DNA from: Cognatilysobacter tabacisoli
GTDB taxonomy: Bacteria > Pseudomonadota > Gammaproteobacteria > Xanthomonadales > Xanthomonadaceae
Direction: 5' to 3'
NCBI RefSeq assembly: GCF_003586305.1
Contig: NZ_KZ987400.1
Coordinates: 778,635-842,634 of the forward strand
DNA length: 64,000 nucleotides
The notes under the pieces are model-generated. The model searched no databases, was not told where the DNA came from, and saw nothing but the letters and a program-made list of their open reading frames with translations. The first letter of the stretch is position 1, and the number at the start of each line of letters is the position of its first letter. This document shows positions 7,887 through 17,756 of this stretch, piece after piece. The translations under genes were made by a program, and so were the position numbers.

Positions 7887-9284
7887 TCAGCGCCGCGCCG
7901 CATCCGCCAGCGGCACCGCAACGCCGCCGCTGAACGTCGACCACGCCGGCGTGCGCTGCACGACGCCGAAGCCGTCCATCCGCAGCACGCCGGTCGCGCC
8001 CTCGACCGCGCCGTCGGCGGTCGTCGCAAGGCGCTCGAGATACGCGGTCAGCTGCCAGGCGTCGAAGCCGAACGCGAACAGCCGCGCGGCCGGGCCTTTG
8101 GCGGTCGGCAGCATCGCGGCCGCGCTCGCCGCCGACGGCAGCCCGCGCGTGCCGCGCAGGGTCCAGGTTTCGCCGGGGAATGCGATGCCGTCGAGCACGC
8201 GGTCTTCGGCGGGCTTGCCGGTGCCGGCCAGCAGCTGCGAGGTCGCCACGCGCGGCTTGCCGGCGAGGCCGGCCAGCGCGAGCTTCGGCATCAGGGTGCG
8301 CGCGGCGGAGCCGCGCGTCGCGATGAACACCGCGTCGACGCCGCCCTCTTTCTGCGCGAACGGCGCGAGGTCGGCCGTGCCTTCGCCGACCGAGTCGGTC
8401 ACGAGCGCGCCGCGTTCGGCCAGACGCTCGCGCAGCGACGCGACGGCGCGACGCTGGCTCTCGTCGTCGCCGGTGATCACCAGCACGCGCCGCGCATTGC
8501 GCTCGAGCAGGAACTCGGCCGCGGCGATGCCCTCGTCTTCCGGCGCCAGCGAGAAGCTCGCGTGGCCGCTCGGCGGCGCGACGGTGCCGCGGTTCAGCGC
8601 GAGCACCGGCACCGGCAGCTCGGCGCGGTTGAACAGTGCGCTGACTTCGTCGCGTCCGAGTGGGCCGACAACGAAATCGCTGCCTTCGGCCGCGGCGCGC
8701 TCGTACGCGGACAGCGTGCCGCCGGCATTGCCCTGGGTGTCGTAGAACACGATTTCCGGCCGGCGCCGCGTCTCGCCGTAGTAGCCGGCGAGGAAGCCGT
8801 CGCGCACCGGCGCGGTGGCGGCGGCCATCGAGCCCGACAGCGGCAGCAGCATCGCGACCTTGACTGGCGGGCGGTAGCCGTCCCGGTCGGCCGGCGGGCG
8901 ATTGCCGGCGTCGAAGCGCCAGGCTTCGCCGCGGTCGAACGGGCGCGGCAGCGGCAGGCCGCGGCGCAGCAGGGCGCGGCCGGCGTAGTTATAGAGCGGG
9001 TCGCCGGCCGGCAGGCGTGCGGCCTCGGCGGCCAGCGTGGCGTTGTCGAGCCCGGACAGCAGGCGCTCGATCTGGCGGTCGCTGTCGCTGCGCGCCGCGC
9101 CGCTCAGCGCCGCGCCGGCCTGGGCCAGCTCGCGGGCCTGCTGCACCTGCGTGTTGCGCGACTCGACCGGAGCCGTCACCGACGACGTCGGCGCCATCGT
9201 CGCGCAGCCCCCGAGCAGCAGCGCGGCGGAAGCGGCGATCACGATCCATGTGGAAGCGCGGGAGCGGTGCGGCATGCGGCTCAT
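7887..9284 (-). CDS. lpoA: penicillin-binding protein activator LpoA-like lipoprotein
   Basis: 465 residues from ATG 9284 (a second ATG lies at 9275). Lipoprotein signal: basic start, hydrophobic WIVIAASAALLL and lipobox LGGC with the acylated Cys at about residue 27. The rest is a periplasmic-binding-protein-like domain (VKVAMLLPLSGSMAAATAPVRDGFLAGYY near residues 135-165, then YDTQGNAGG), as in the C-terminal domain of LpoA. Known role: outer-membrane activator of the peptidoglycan synthase PBP1A. It is shorter than E. coli LpoA in its N-terminal TPR-like part. Divergently arranged with rsmI, the conserved partner. Confidence 0.88.
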   Translation of the reverse strand: MSRMPHRSRASTWIVIAASAALLLGGCATMAPTSSVTAPVESRNTQVQQARELAQAGAALSGAARSDSDRQIERLLSGLDNATLAAEAARLPAGDPLYNYAGRALLRRGLPLPRPFDRGEAWRFDAGNRPPADRDGYRPPVKVAMLLPLSGSMAAATAPVRDGFLAGYYGETRRRPEIVFYDTQGNAGGTLSAYERAAAEGSDFVVGPLGRDEVSALFNRAELPVPVLALNRGTVAPPSGHASFSLAPEDEGIAAAEFLLERNARRVLVITGDDESQRRAVASLRERLAERGALVTDSVGEGTADLAPFAQKEGGVDAVFIATRGSAARTLMPKLALAGLAGKPRVATSQLLAGTGKPAEDRVLDGIAFPGETWTLRGTRGLPSAASAAAMLPTAKGPAARLFAFGFDAWQLTAYLERLATTADGAVEGATGVLRMDGFGVVQRTPAWSTFSGGVAVPLADAARR

Positions 9285-9359
9285 CGGTGTGTGTGCGCCG
9301 CGCGCGGCGCTCCTGGGGGGACCGGTTACGATTCTAACCGTCCCCCCTGTGGAAGCACG

Positions 9360-10184
9360 ATGCAAACGCCCGGCACCCTGCACGTGGTCGCGACGCCGAT
9401 CGGCAACCTCGGCGATCTGTCGCCGCGCGCGCTGGAGACCCTGCGCACCGTCGATGCGATCTGCGCCGAGGACACGCGCCACACCCGCCAGCTGCTGTCG
9501 CACTTCGGCCTCGAGCGCCCGCTGCTGGCGCTGCACCAGCACAACGAGGACGCGCAGGCGGCGCAGCTGGTCGATCGGCTGCGCGGCGGACAGTCGCTGG
9601 CGCTGGTGTCGGACGCCGGCACGCCGCTGGTCAGCGATCCCGGGTTCCGGCTGGTCCGCGCGGCGCGCGCGGCCGGCGTCCGCGTGTCGCCGGTGCCCGG
9701 CGCGTGCGCGGCGATCGCCGCGCTGAGCGTCGCCGGCGTGCCGTCCGACCGCTTCGTGTTCGAGGGCTTCCTGCCGGCCAAGGCCGGCGCGCGTCGCGAG
9801 CGCCTCGCCGCGCTGGCGGGCGAGCCGCGCACGCTGCTGTTCTACGAGTCGGCGCACCGCATCGAGGAGTCGCTGGCGGATCTGGTCACTGCCTTCGGCC
9901 CGGATCGCCGCGCGGTGCTGGGGCGCGAGCTGACCAAGCTGTTCGAAACGGTGCTCGATGGCCCGCTGCCGGACCTGCTCGCGCAGGTGCAGGCCGACGC
10001 GAACCAGCGCAAGGGCGAGTTCGTGGTCGTCGTCGAAGGCGCGGGCGATGACGCCGACGCGCGCGTGGCCGAAGGCCGGCGGCTGTACGCCAAGCTGACC
10101 GAACACCTCAAGCCGTCGCAGGCGGCCAAGCTCGCCGCCGAACTCAGCGGCGCGCCGCGCAAGGCGCTGTACGGCGGGGAATGA
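9360..10184 (+). CDS. rsmI: 16S rRNA 2'-O-ribose C1402 methyltransferase
   Basis: 274 residues, tetrapyrrole-methylase fold. Uses SAM to methylate the 2'-OH of C1402 in the ribosomal decoding centre. Visible blocks: LHVVATPIGNLGDLSPRAL near residues 7-25, AEDTRHTRQLL near 36-46, ALVSDAGTPLVSDPGFRLV near 80-98, and VPGACAAIAAL near 110-120. The protein begins one base after a spacer shared with lpoA on the other strand, so both promoters lie in the ~75 bases between them. Followed by hairpin-rich DNA and rnpB, as in relatives. Confidence 0.96.
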   Translation: MQTPGTLHVVATPIGNLGDLSPRALETLRTVDAICAEDTRHTRQLLSHFGLERPLLALHQHNEDAQAAQLVDRLRGGQSLALVSDAGTPLVSDPGFRLVRAARAAGVRVSPVPGACAAIAALSVAGVPSDRFVFEGFLPAKAGARRERLAALAGEPRTLLFYESAHRIEESLADLVTAFGPDRRAVLGRELTKLFETVLDGPLPDLLAQVQADANQRKGEFVVVVEGAGDDADARVAEGRRLYAKLTEHLKPSQAAKLAAELSGAPRKALYGGE

Positions 10185-10240
10185 GTGCTCCGGCCCTTGA
10201 TCGCCGCGACTCCAGCCCGTCACCGCGTGGCCTAGGGGCT

Positions 10241-10361
10241 GGGAGCCCCCCTTGGTAAAGGGGGCGCCGCGACAGCGGGGGGGATCCGGAAGGTGCGGAG
10301 CGGGGCCCGAAGTTCGCGCCGCGAACTTTTGGGGGCAATTCTGCTGCGAAGCAGTAGAATT
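10241..10361. repeat. cluster of G/C-tract hairpins upstream of rnpB
   Basis: Three hairpins follow one another: GCCCCCCTT/AAGGGGGC (10245-10265), AAGTTCGCG/CGCGAACTT (10310-10328) and AATTC-TGCT/AGCA-GAATT with a three-base bulge (10337-10361). The first, ending in a run of seven Gs near 10277, looks like a dispersed intergenic element, but only a genome search could show that. Confidence 0.5.
10304..10331 (+). terminator. candidate rsmI terminator
   Basis: AAGTTCGCG-C-CGCGAACTT (9-bp arms, effective loop about 7) is followed directly by TT then G; the T-run is short, so this may be a structured spacer instead. It is ~125 bases beyond the rsmI stop and ~40 before rnpB. Confidence 0.4.
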
Positions 10362-10368
10362 ACCACGG

Positions 10369-10738
10369 CGGAGTCGGCCAGGCAGTCGCGTCATCCAGAC
10401 CCACTTCGGTGGGAACGGATGCCGAGGAAAGTCCGGGCTCCACAGGGCACGGTGCCAGGTAACGCCTGGGCGGCGCGAGCCGACGGAAAGTGCAACAGAG
10501 AGCAGACCGCCGAACGGCGTCGCAAGACGCGCGTGGCAAGGGTGAAACGGTGCGGTAAGAGCGCACCGCGAGTCCGGCAACGGACCGGCACGGCAAACCC
10601 CACCGGGAGCAAGACCAAATAGGGAGGCAATGCCGCGGCCCGCGGTGTCTCCGGGTAGGTTGCTCGAGCGTACCGGTGACGGTGCGCCTAGAGGAATGAC
10701 TGTCCACGACAGAACCCGGCTTATCGGCCGGCTCCGCC
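10369..10738 (+). ncRNA. rnpB: RNase P RNA, bacterial type A
   Basis: About 370 bases with the hallmarks of type A RNase P RNA: 5' GGAGTCGGCCAGGCAGTCGC, then CCGAGGAAAGTCCGGGCTCC (CR-I), ACAGGGCACGGTGCCAGGTAA, a GGAAAGTGCAACAGAGAGCA block (CR-II/III region), GGTAAGAGCGCACCG, AAACCCCACCGGGAGCAAGA (CR-IV side), the L15 CCGGGTAGG-like segment, AGAGGAATGACTGTCC and CACGACAGAACCCGGCTTAT (CR-V) before the pairing 3' end GGCCGGCTCC. It is the catalytic subunit that trims tRNA 5' leaders. Ends are good to within a few bases. Confidence 0.97.
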
Positions 10739-11092
10739 ACCTCCTTCGCGCGATCGGCCAGCCGGCCGGCTGCCCCGTGGCCGTGCGCCGCTCATCGGTG
10801 TGCGCGGCTTAACGCGAGCGCCGGTGGCCCGGGTGCGGCGCCGCCCCGCTCGTGATGCCGTTTGCGGGCGCTGGAGTCGGACTCCGCTTCGGATCGACGG
10901 CTCCGGCCGCATCATGCTGCACCGCCGCATGGCGCGTACGGCGACCTGGGCCGGCGATGTGAGGAGGGCGTGACGAAGGCCTCAATCTCAAAATATGAGA
11001 CGAAACAACAGTTAGTGGATAAGTCTTGAATAAGACTCTGAAGTATCTCTTAAGCCTTTGATGCCATTGGTGAAATTCCCCCTGCAAAGTTG
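10739..11092. other. intergenic region rnpB-mraZ, AT-richer patch
   Basis: No coding frame is convincing here. The first 240 bases are GC-rich; 10981-11060 is distinctly AT-richer than anything nearby and holds two small hairpins (TCTCA-AAATA-TGAGA at 10986-11000 and AGTCTT-GAAT-AAGACT at 11022-11037) and one near-perfect DnaA box on the minus strand (TTATCCACT, 11014-11022). It lies just upstream of the dcw promoter. Confidence 0.5.
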
Positions 11093-11121
11093 TTGACAAC
11101 CCTGTGGGCCGTGCCTAAGGT
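11093..11121 (+). promoter_or_regulatory. sigma-70 promoter of the dcw cluster (Pmra)
   Basis: Perfect -35 TTGACA (11093-11098), 17-base spacer, -10 TAAGGT (11116-11121). This is the best sigma-70 promoter in the window and sits 142 bases before mraZ, the expected place for the mra promoter. Transcription would start near 11128. Confidence 0.8.
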
Positions 11122-11164
11122 GGGCCTCGGAGGGAAAACCGGGATTTTTGTGGTTTTTCGTGGC
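11104..11164 (+). promoter_or_regulatory. candidate MraZ operator (phased GGG repeats)
   Basis: TGGGC, AGGGA, CGGGA, TGGTT and TGGCC occur at 11121, 11131, 11140, 11151 and 11161, about 10 bases apart, overlapping the -10 and the first transcribed bases; another TGGGC is at 11105. In other bacteria MraZ binds direct TGGG/GTGG-type repeats with about 5-base spacers in front of its own gene. Binding here is inference from spacing and position. Confidence 0.55.
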
Positions 11165-11263
11165 CGAGGGCCCCCCGCAGGACGACCGTACCGGTCGGCC
11201 GGCGAGGGCGATTCCACGAGCAGGGCAGACCCGTCCGAAGAGACGGGCTGACACGGGTGCAGG

Positions 11264-11710
11264 ATGTTCCAGGGCGAAACCGCCATCACGATCGACGACA
11301 AGGGCCGGCTGGCGGTGCCCACCGCCTACCGCGACGTCGTCGCGCGCGAGTGCGCCAACCGCCTCGTCGTCACCTACAGCCCGTTCGACGCCGGCTGCCT
11401 CTATCTCTACCCGCAGCACGTCTGGGAGCGCGTCCGCGACCAGGTCAACGCGCTGCCGAAGACCAAGAGCACCAGCCGCCTGATGCAGTTCAAGCTGGTC
11501 GGCGCGGCCGCCCACGTGGAGCTCGACGGCAACGGCCGCATCTCCATTCCGGTGAGCCAGCGCGCGGCGATCGGCATCGACAAGCGCGCCGTCCTGCTCG
11601 GCATGGGCGACAAATTCGAGTTGTGGAGCGAGCACGCGCATCACGAACAGGTCCGTCAGGTCTTGACCGACGGCGACCTGGGCGACGAGCTGCTCGGCCT
11701 GCAGCTGTGA
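11264..11710 (+). CDS. mraZ: transcriptional regulator MraZ
   Basis: 148 residues with two SpoVT/AbrB-like half-domains: [20 protein letters not shown] near residues 5-24 and [19 protein letters not shown] near 86-104. Family proteins form ring oligomers that bind repeats upstream of their own operon and repress it. The start ATG is preceded by GTGCAGG. First gene of the dcw cluster; its TGA overlaps the GTG of rsmH (GTGA). Length and motifs are normal. Confidence 0.97.
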   Translation: MFQGETAITIDDKGRLAVPTAYRDVVARECANRLVVTYSPFDAGCLYLYPQHVWERVRDQVNALPKTKSTSRLMQFKLVGAAAHVELDGNGRISIPVSQRAAIGIDKRAVLLGMGDKFELWSEHAHHEQVRQVLTDGDLGDELLGLQL

Positions 11711-12660
11711 CGGCCGGTGGCAGCGGGCACGACGACGTGCCCGGCCACCTCCCGGTGCTGTACGCGCAGACCCTGGACGGCCTGCGGGTGACCGAGGACG
11801 GAACGTATCTGGACGGCACGTTCGGGCGCGGCGGCCATGCGCGCGGCGTGCTGGGGAAGCTGGGGGCCGGAGGCCGGCTGCTGCTGATGGACAAGGATCC
11901 CGAAGCGATCGCCGTCGCCGAACGCGAGTTCGGCGCCGATCCGCGCGTGTCGATCCGCCGCGGCAGCTTCGCCGGGATGGCCGACTGGGACGCGACCGCC
12001 GGCGGGCTCGACGGCGTGCTGCTCGACCTCGGGGTGTCGTCGCCGCAGCTCGACGTCGCCGCGCGCGGCTTCAGCTTCGGCAAGGACGGCCCGCTCGACA
12101 TGCGCATGGACCCGGACGCCGGCGAAAGCGCCGCGCAGTGGCTCGCGCGCGCCGACGAGCGCGAGATCGCCGACGTGCTGTTCACCTACGGCGAGGAGCG
12201 CCAGAGCCGGCGCATCGCGCGCGCGATCGTCGCGCGCCGCGCTGAGCAGCCGCTGGTCCGCACCGCGCAGCTGGCCGAGCTGATCGGCTCGGTGATGCCG
12301 CGCGGCGACAGCAAGACGCACCCGGCCACGCGCAGCTTCCAGGCGATCCGCATTTTCATCAATCGCGAGCTCGGCGACCTCGAGGACGGCCTGCAGGCCG
12401 CCTATGCGCGCCTGAAGCCGGGCGGCCGGCTGGCCGTGATCAGCTTCCACTCGCTCGAAGACCGCATCGTCAAGCAGTTCATCGCGCGTTACGCCAAGGC
12501 GCCGCCGGGCAACCGCCGGACGCCGGTTGCGCAGGCGTTCACGCCAACGCTGCTGGCGGTGGGCGACGCGCAGAAGGCGACCGACGACGAGCTGGCCGCC
12601 AACCCGCGCGCCCGCAGCGCCGTGCTGCGCGTCGCCGAAAAGCTGGGAGCGGCCGCATGA
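11707..12660 (+). CDS. rsmH: 16S rRNA N4-methyltransferase (C1402)
   Basis: 317 residues. Methylates N4 of C1402, the same base whose ribose is modified by RsmI encoded 1.5 kb upstream. Start GTG chosen at the GTGA overlap with mraZ; it gives [13 protein letters not shown] close to the N-terminus as in the family. Motifs: [18 protein letters not shown] near residues 35-52 (SAM site), [10 protein letters not shown] near 61-70, [20 protein letters not shown] near 99-118, and the C-terminal [14 protein letters not shown]. The gene ends by ATGA overlap with ftsL. Confidence 0.96.
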   Translation: MTAGGSGHDDVPGHLPVLYAQTLDGLRVTEDGTYLDGTFGRGGHARGVLGKLGAGGRLLLMDKDPEAIAVAEREFGADPRVSIRRGSFAGMADWDATAGGLDGVLLDLGVSSPQLDVAARGFSFGKDGPLDMRMDPDAGESAAQWLARADEREIADVLFTYGEERQSRRIARAIVARRAEQPLVRTAQLAELIGSVMPRGDSKTHPATRSFQAIRIFINRELGDLEDGLQAAYARLKPGGRLAVISFHSLEDRIVKQFIARYAKAPPGNRRTPVAQAFTPTLLAVGDAQKATDDELAANPRARSAVLRVAEKLGAAA

Positions 12661-12923
12661 CGCTGCGCGTGCTGCTGACGGCGCTGCTAGTCGCCAACCT
12701 GGTCTCGGCGCTGGGTGTCGTGCACGCGCGCCACCAGCACCGCCAGCTGTTCGTGCAGGCGACGCGGCTGGAAGCGGCGCGCGACGAGCTCAACATCGAG
12801 TTCGGCCGGCTGCAGCTCGAGCAGGCCACGTGGGCCGAAAGCAATCGCATCGACCAGGTCGCGCGCGACCGGCTCGGCATGAAGTTCCCCGAAGGCGGCG
12901 AAACCGTCGTGGTGCGGCCATGA
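12657..12923 (+). CDS. ftsL: cell division protein FtsL
   Basis: 88 residues: a short N-terminus, one membrane segment (about residues 3-24, [20 protein letters not shown]) and a periplasmic leucine-zipper-like coiled coil ([20 protein letters not shown]). FtsL joins FtsB and FtsQ in the divisome and helps activate FtsW-FtsI. FtsL is poorly conserved in sequence; the call rests on size, topology and the invariant rsmH-ftsL-ftsI position. ATGA overlaps at both ends. Confidence 0.92.
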   Translation: MTLRVLLTALLVANLVSALGVVHARHQHRQLFVQATRLEAARDELNIEFGRLQLEQATWAESNRIDQVARDRLGMKFPEGGETVVVRP

Positions 12924-14875
12924 TCGACCGCAAGCCGCCGTCGCGCCGCAACGCCCCCGCCGCCCGCACCGGCGCACCGGCGTGGCTGAAGTCGCTGTTC
13001 GCCGGCGACGGCGGGCGCTCGCGCAATCGCGTGCAGTACAACCCGCGCCAGCGCCTGCTGCTGGTCGGCGGCGCGCTCGGCCTGTGCGGGCTGGTGCTGG
13101 TCGGTCGCGCGTTCGCGCTGCAGATCGTCAACAAGGACTTCTACCGCCAGCAGGGCGACGCGCGCTTCCTGCGCGAGATCCCGATCCCGACCTCGCGCGG
13201 CATGATCACCGACCGCAACGGCGAGCCGCTGGCGGTGTCGACGCCGGTCGAGTCGGTGTGGGGCAACCCGCAGGAGCTGCTGAAGAACCCCGCGCGGATC
13301 CCGGAGCTGGCCAAGGCGCTCGGCGTGCCGAGCGACTACCTGACGCGCAAGCTCAGCCAGCGCGCCGGGAAGGAGTTCGTCTACCTCAAGCGCCGGATCA
13401 ACCCGGACGAGGCGCGGCGGATCCTGGCGCACCAGATCCCCGGCGTGTTCAGCCAGCGCGAGTTCCGCCGCTTCTACCCGCAGGGCGAAGCGATCGCGCA
13501 CGTGCTCGGCTTCACCAACATCGACGACCGCGGGCAGGAAGGGCTGGAGCTGGCGTTCGACGAGTGGCTGCGCGGCAAGCCCGGCGCCAAGCGCGTGATC
13601 CGCGACCGCCAGGGCCGCATCGTCGAGAACGTGGACCTGGTCCGCGCCGCCGAACCCGGCCAGGACCTGACGCTGACGATCGACCGGCGCATCCAGTACC
13701 TGACCTTCCGCGAGCTGCGCAGCGCGCTGCTGCGCACCGGCGCGAGCAGCGGCTCGGCCGTGGTCGTCGACGTCGCCACCGGCGAGGTGCTGGCGATGGC
13801 CAACCTGCCGGCGTACAACCCGAACGCCCTCGGCGCGGGCAACAGCGACACCCACCGCAACCGCGCGGTGACCGACGTGATCGAGCCGGGCTCGACGATG
13901 AAGCCGCTGACCGTGGCCGCCGCGCTCGAGGCCGGCGTGATCACCCCGACGACGCGCTTCGACACCAACCCCGGCTGGATTCCCAACGGCCGCTACCGCA
14001 CCACCGACCACCACAACTACGGCGTGCTCGACACGACCGGCGTGATCACCAAGAGCTCGAACGTCGCGTCGGCGAAGATCGTCGCGCGGCTGCCGAACGA
14101 CACGTTCTACGAGTTCCTGCACCGCTTCGGCTACGGCCAGAAGCCCGGCAGCGGCTTCCCGGGCGAGTCGTCCGGCGTGCTCGCGCCGCCGTCGCGCTGG
14201 AGCGGCACGACCAAGCAGACGATGTCGTACGGCTACGGCCTGTCGGCCACGCCGCTGCAGATTGCGATGGCCTACGCGGCGCTCGGCAACGGCGGCCGCC
14301 TGCTGACGCCGACGTTCGTCAAGGGCGGCGAGCGCGCCGAGGGCCGGCAGGTGCTCGACCCGGCGATCGCCGGCGAGATCATGCGGATGATGCAGACCGT
14401 GACCGAAGAGGGCGGCACCGCGACGCAGGGCGCGATCCTCGGCTACCACGTCGCCGGCAAGACCGGCACCGCGCGCAAGTTCAACGACACCGGCGGCTAT
14501 TCGCGCCGCTACATCTCGTTCTTCGCCGGCGTGGTGCCGGTGCAGAACCCGCGCTTCTCGATGGTCGTCGTCGTCAACGATCCCGACCCGGCGAAGGGCT
14601 ATTTCGGCGGCCTGGTGTCCGCGCCGGTGTTCAAAAACGTCATGGAGGGCGCGCTGCGCCTGATGGACGTCGCGCCGGACGACATCGACACGTGGCTGGC
14701 CGCGCAGGCCGACGCGCAGGCCAAGCGCGCCAAGGCGAACGGCGGCAAGCCGCCGGCCGACGCGCCGGTGCTGCCGTCGACGGCCGTCGCCGCGAGCACG
14801 ACGGCGCCCGCGTCTGCGTCGGTGCAGCCGCCCGCCGGACCGCCGCTGCCGATGCCGGTCGGAGGTGCGCCGTGA
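12920..14875 (+). CDS. ftsI: septal peptidoglycan transpeptidase FtsI (PBP3)
   Basis: 651 residues. Cytoplasmic basic N-terminus (~45 residues), one membrane anchor ([20 protein letters not shown], about 48-67), a dimerisation domain and the class B transpeptidase domain. Active-site motifs: STMK with nucleophile Ser325, SSN at 379-381 and KTGT at 514-517. It cross-links septal peptidoglycan with FtsW. The last ~60 residues are an Ala/Pro-rich tail ([16 protein letters not shown]) longer than in E. coli. ATG at 12920 overlaps the ftsL stop; the gene overlaps murE by GTGA. Confidence 0.97.
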   Translation: MIDRKPPSRRNAPAARTGAPAWLKSLFAGDGGRSRNRVQYNPRQRLLLVGGALGLCGLVLVGRAFALQIVNKDFYRQQGDARFLREIPIPTSRGMITDRNGEPLAVSTPVESVWGNPQELLKNPARIPELAKALGVPSDYLTRKLSQRAGKEFVYLKRRINPDEARRILAHQIPGVFSQREFRRFYPQGEAIAHVLGFTNIDDRGQEGLELAFDEWLRGKPGAKRVIRDRQGRIVENVDLVRAAEPGQDLTLTIDRRIQYLTFRELRSALLRTGASSGSAVVVDVATGEVLAMANLPAYNPNALGAGNSDTHRNRAVTDVIEPGSTMKPLTVAAALEAGVITPTTRFDTNPGWIPNGRYRTTDHHNYGVLDTTGVITKSSNVASAKIVARLPNDTFYEFLHRFGYGQKPGSGFPGESSGVLAPPSRWSGTTKQTMSYGYGLSATPLQIAMAYAALGNGGRLLTPTFVKGGERAEGRQVLDPAIAGEIMRMMQTVTEEGGTATQGAILGYHVAGKTGTARKFNDTGGYSRRYISFFAGVVPVQNPRFSMVVVVNDPDPAKGYFGGLVSAPVFKNVMEGALRLMDVAPDDIDTWLAAQADAQAKRAKANGGKPPADAPVLPSTAVAASTTAPASASVQPPAGPPLPMPVGGAP

Positions 14876-16359
14876 GCCGCAACAAGCGCCTGGCCGAGCT
14901 GCTGCCCGACGTCGCCGGCATCCCCGGCGACCTGCGCATCGGCGGGCTGGTGATGGACAGCCGGGACGTGCGCCCGGGCGATGCGTTCGTCGCGATCGCC
15001 GGGTTCGGCGAGCACGGCCTCAAGTTCGCCGCGCAGGCGCGCGCCGCCGGGGCGGTCGCGGTGCTGTTCGAGCCGCCCGCGCCGGCCGCCATCCCCGCGC
15101 CGGCCGACGCGATTGCCGTGCCGGGGCTGCGCGCGCGCCTGGGCGAAATGGCCGACGCGTTCCATGACCGCGTCACCGACGCGATGACGGTCATCGGCGT
15201 CACCGGCACCAACGGCAAGACCTCGACCGTGCAGCTGCTCGCGCAGGCGCTGACGCTGCGCGGCACGCCTGCCGCGACGATCGGCACGCTCGGCGCGGGC
15301 CTGTACGGCGCGGCGGTGCCGACCGGCTTCACCACGCCGCTGGTGCTGCGCCTGCACGCGCTGCTGGCGCAGCTGCACGACGCCGGCGCGCAGGCGGTGG
15401 CGATGGAAGTCAGCTCGCACGCGCTCGACCAGGGCCGCGTCGACGGCGTGCACTTCGACGTCGGCGTGTTCACCAACCTCACCCGCGACCACCTCGACTA
15501 CCACGGCGACATGGAGGCCTACGGCGCCGCCAAGGCGCGCCTGTTCGCGTGGCCTGGCCTGCGCGCAGCGGTGATCAACCGCGACGACGCCTATGGCGCG
15601 CGGATCGCCGCGGCGCTGCCGGCGGGCGTGCGCGCGATCGGCCTCAGCTCGCGCGGCGACGCCGCCGCCAGCGTCCGCGCCGACGCGCTGACGCTCGACG
15701 AGAGCGGGCTGCGTTTCGATCTCGCCATCGACGGCGCCGTCGAGCCGGTGCAGTCGCCGCTGCTCGGTCGTTTCAACGCCGACAACCTGCTCGCGGTCGC
15801 CGGCGCGCTGCACGCGCTCGACGTGCCGGTGGCGGAGATCGCCGACACCCTCGCGCGACTGCAGCCGATCCACGGTCGCATGAACCGGCTCGGCGGCGAC
15901 CTCGCGCCGAGCGGCAACCGCCGCCCGCTGGTCGTGATCGACTACGCGCACACGCCCGATGCGCTCGAACAGGCGCTCGCGTCGCTGCGCGGCCACGCGC
16001 GTGCGCGGCTGGTCTGCGTGTTCGGCTGCGGCGGCGAGCGCGACCGCGGCAAGCGCCCGCAGATGGCCGCGATCGCCGAGGCCGGCGCCGACGTCGTGAT
16101 CGTCACCGACGACAACCCGCGCGGCGAGAATGGCGACGCGATCGTCGCCGACATCGTCGCCGGTTTCGCCCGCCCCGCCGCGGCCGTCGTGCTGCGCGAC
16201 CGCGCAGCCGCCATCGCCCGCGCGATCGGCGAGGCCGGCCCGCACGACATCGTGCTGGTGGCCGGCAAGGGCCACGAGCCGTACCAGGAAATCGACGGCG
16301 TCCAGCACCCGTTCGACGACACCCAGGTCGCGCGGGCCTGCCTGGAGGCACGAGCATGA
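14872..16359 (+). CDS. murE: UDP-N-acetylmuramoyl-L-alanyl-D-glutamate--2,6-diaminopimelate ligase
   Basis: 495 residues, three-domain Mur ligase. ATP-binding loop [10 protein letters not shown] from residue 112; [13 protein letters not shown] and [15 protein letters not shown] blocks follow. DNPR at 414-417 is the signature of enzymes that add meso-diaminopimelate rather than lysine, so the peptidoglycan is of the meso-DAP type. A strong GGAGG precedes the GTG start, which overlaps the ftsI stop. Cytoplasmic step between MurD and MurF. Confidence 0.97.
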   Translation: MSRNKRLAELLPDVAGIPGDLRIGGLVMDSRDVRPGDAFVAIAGFGEHGLKFAAQARAAGAVAVLFEPPAPAAIPAPADAIAVPGLRARLGEMADAFHDRVTDAMTVIGVTGTNGKTSTVQLLAQALTLRGTPAATIGTLGAGLYGAAVPTGFTTPLVLRLHALLAQLHDAGAQAVAMEVSSHALDQGRVDGVHFDVGVFTNLTRDHLDYHGDMEAYGAAKARLFAWPGLRAAVINRDDAYGARIAAALPAGVRAIGLSSRGDAAASVRADALTLDESGLRFDLAIDGAVEPVQSPLLGRFNADNLLAVAGALHALDVPVAEIADTLARLQPIHGRMNRLGGDLAPSGNRRPLVVIDYAHTPDALEQALASLRGHARARLVCVFGCGGERDRGKRPQMAAIAEAGADVVIVTDDNPRGENGDAIVADIVAGFARPAAAVVLRDRAAAIARAIGEAGPHDIVLVAGKGHEPYQEIDGVQHPFDDTQVARACLEARA

Positions 16360-17756
16360 ACCCGCTGCTGCTCTCGGAGATCGCGCGGATGACCGGCGGC
16401 CGCCTGCACGGCGACGACCGGCTCGTCGACGCGGTCGCGACCGACACCCGCTCGCTCGGCGGGCTGGGTTCGGCGCTGTTCGTCGCGCTGAAGGGCGAGC
16501 GCTTCGACGGCCACGACCACGTCGCTGCGGCCGCGCATGCGGGAGTAACCGCCGCGCTGGTTTCGCGCCACGTCGACGCGCCGCTGCCGCAGGTCGTCGT
16601 CGCCGACACCGAGCGCGCGCTGGCGGCGATCGCGACCGCGGTGCAGCTCGGCCGCAGCGCGACGGTGGTGGCGATCACCGGCAGCAACGGCAAGACCAGC
16701 GTCAAGGCGCTGACCCAGTCCATCCTCGAGCGCGCCGGCCGCACGTACGCGACCCCCGGCAACCGCAACAACGAGATCGGCATGCCGCTGGCGGTGATCG
16801 ACGCGCCCGAGGACGCGCGCTTCGCGATCTACGAGATGGGCACCGGCAAGCCCGGCGACATCGCCTACCTGACCGCGATCGCGCGTCCGGACATCGGACT
16901 GGTCAACAACGTGGCGCCGGCGCACATCGAGCGCATGGGCAGCCTGCTGGCGATCGCCGACACCAAGGCCGCGGTCTACGACGACCTCAGCAGCAACGGC
17001 GTCGCGGTGATCAACGCCGACGACGCCTTCGCCCCGTACTTCGCCGAGCGCGCGCACGGCCGCCGGCTGATCCGGTTCGGCCTCGATCACGGCGCCGACG
17101 TCAGCGCGCGCGACATCGAGCTCGCCGACGAGGGCTCGCGCTTCACGCTGGTGACGCCGCAGGGCGACGCGCCGGTCGCGCTGGCGATGCCCGGCCGACA
17201 CAACGTGCGCAACGCGCTGGCCGCCGCGGCGATCGCGATCGGCGCCGGCGTACCGCTGGCGACCATCGCCGAGGGGCTGGCCGCCGCGCGCCCGGTCGCC
17301 GGTCGCTTGGTCACCCACGTGCTGCCCGGCGGCGCGCGGCTGATCGACGACAGCTACAACGCCAACCCCGGTTCGCTGGCCGCCGCCATCGACACGCTGG
17401 CCGAGTCCAGCCGCGGCGCCGGCGACGCGGCCTGGCTGGTGCTGGGCGACATGCGCGAGCTCGGCGCCGACGGCGCGGCGATGCATGCGGAGGTGGGTCG
17501 CCGCGCCAAGGCCGCCGGGCTCGCGCGGCTGTTCACGCTCGGCCCGCTCAGCGCCAGCGCTGCGCAGGCCTTCGGCGACGGCGCCGCGCATTTCGAATCG
17601 CACGACGCGCTCGCCGGCGCGCTGCGCGCGGCCATCGCCGACAGCGGCGGCGCGCTGCGGGTGCTGGTCAAGGGCTCGCGCGGCAGCGCGATGGATCGGA
17701 TCGTGACCGCGCTGCTGCCCGACGGCGCGGCGCACGGGGGACACCATGCTGCTTGA
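16356..17756 (+). CDS. murF: UDP-N-acetylmuramoyl-tripeptide--D-alanyl-D-alanine ligase
   Basis: 466 residues. Adds D-Ala-D-Ala to the UDP-MurNAc-tripeptide. Motifs: [20 protein letters not shown] early, [13 protein letters not shown] near residues 107-119 (P-loop), [13 protein letters not shown] near 131-143, [13 protein letters not shown], and [10 protein letters not shown] in the C-terminal domain. ATG overlaps the murE stop (ATGA); the 3' end overlaps mraY by 11 bases. No anomaly. Confidence 0.96.
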   Translation: MNPLLLSEIARMTGGRLHGDDRLVDAVATDTRSLGGLGSALFVALKGERFDGHDHVAAAAHAGVTAALVSRHVDAPLPQVVVADTERALAAIATAVQLGRSATVVAITGSNGKTSVKALTQSILERAGRTYATPGNRNNEIGMPLAVIDAPEDARFAIYEMGTGKPGDIAYLTAIARPDIGLVNNVAPAHIERMGSLLAIADTKAAVYDDLSSNGVAVINADDAFAPYFAERAHGRRLIRFGLDHGADVSARDIELADEGSRFTLVTPQGDAPVALAMPGRHNVRNALAAAAIAIGAGVPLATIAEGLAAARPVAGRLVTHVLPGGARLIDDSYNANPGSLAAAIDTLAESSRGAGDAAWLVLGDMRELGADGAAMHAEVGRRAKAAGLARLFTLGPLSASAAQAFGDGAAHFESHDALAGALRAAIADSGGALRVLVKGSRGSAMDRIVTALLPDGAAHGGHHAA

